Shown: positions 10,912-10,913 of the stretch, one piece after another | Position numbering within the stretch: the first letter of the stretch is position 1 | How the letters are laid out: each line of letters opens with the position of its first letter | Source of the DNA: Lactobacillus sp. | GTDB taxonomy: Bacteria > Bacillota > Bacilli > Lactobacillales > Lactobacillaceae | Assembly: GCA_003482405.1 (NCBI GenBank) | Contig: DMZB01000268.1 | Coordinates: 1 to 10,913 of the forward strand | Length of the DNA: 10,913 bases | Direction: 5' to 3' | Notes under the pieces: generated by a model | Told to the model about the DNA's origin: nothing | Databases searched by the model: none | Seen by the model: the letters and a program-made list of their open reading frames with translations, nothing else | Made by a program: the position numbers and the translations under genes

Positions 10912-10913
10912 CA

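Noticed and set aside
1..10913. CRISPR array, tRNA, rRNA, insertion sequence or prophage genes
   Set aside because: No regularly spaced repeats, no cloverleaf or rRNA-like segments, no transposase or integrase frames were seen; the holin-like peptide alone is better explained as a type I toxin.

Overview
The window looks like chromosomal DNA from a low-to-mid-GC Firmicute, most probably a member of the Lactobacillaceae. The evidence is the mix of families (paired SDR and regulator cassettes, compact XRE regulator with a membrane partner, Hol-Tox-like peptide, YefM/YoeB, ABC-F with pentapeptide protein), the AGGAGG-type Shine-Dalgarno sites and the strong intrinsic terminators. The genus is not certain. 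I see no rRNA, tRNA, CRISPR array, insertion sequence or replication origin.

Layout. 3-362: 3' part of a NUDIX hydrolase (+). 366-1538: SDR oxidoreductase followed by a MarR regulator (-). 1663-3228: a divergent TetR regulator (-) and second SDR oxidoreductase (+), separated by a symmetric promoter region with three copies of an 18-bp palindrome. 3362-3800: a complete type I toxin-antitoxin locus, with a 35-residue Hol-Tox/TxpA-like membrane peptide started by GTG and a convergent antisense RNA that shares its terminator and carries complements of three leader segments, including the toxin's Shine-Dalgarno site. 3948-4358: GNAT acetyltransferase (-). 4485-5255: nucleoside phosphorylase (-), divergent from a calcineurin-like metallophosphoesterase (5410-6312, +), which is followed by a small unknown protein (6347-6628, +). 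6714-7699: ArsR regulator and a beta-class-like glutathione S-transferase broken by one in-frame TGA (-). 7839-9166: two distantly similar four-helix membrane proteins facing each other around a compact XRE regulator. 9306-10046: a YefM/YoeB-type type II toxin-antitoxin operon (-) with its own operator-promoter and terminator. 10079-10911: end of an ABC-F ATPase and a pentapeptide-repeat protein (-).

How it fits together. The region is a string of small, self-regulated accessory cassettes, each pairing a local regulator (MarR, TetR, ArsR, XRE, YefM) with one or two effectors, and most are closed off by strong hairpins. Two different toxin-antitoxin systems lie within 7 kb. The TetR gene, and possibly the ArsR gene, appears to be transcribed from its own AUG (leaderless). 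The most interesting element is the type I toxin-antitoxin locus at 3411-3800, whose three short repeats suggest how the antisense RNA would recognise the toxin mRNA.
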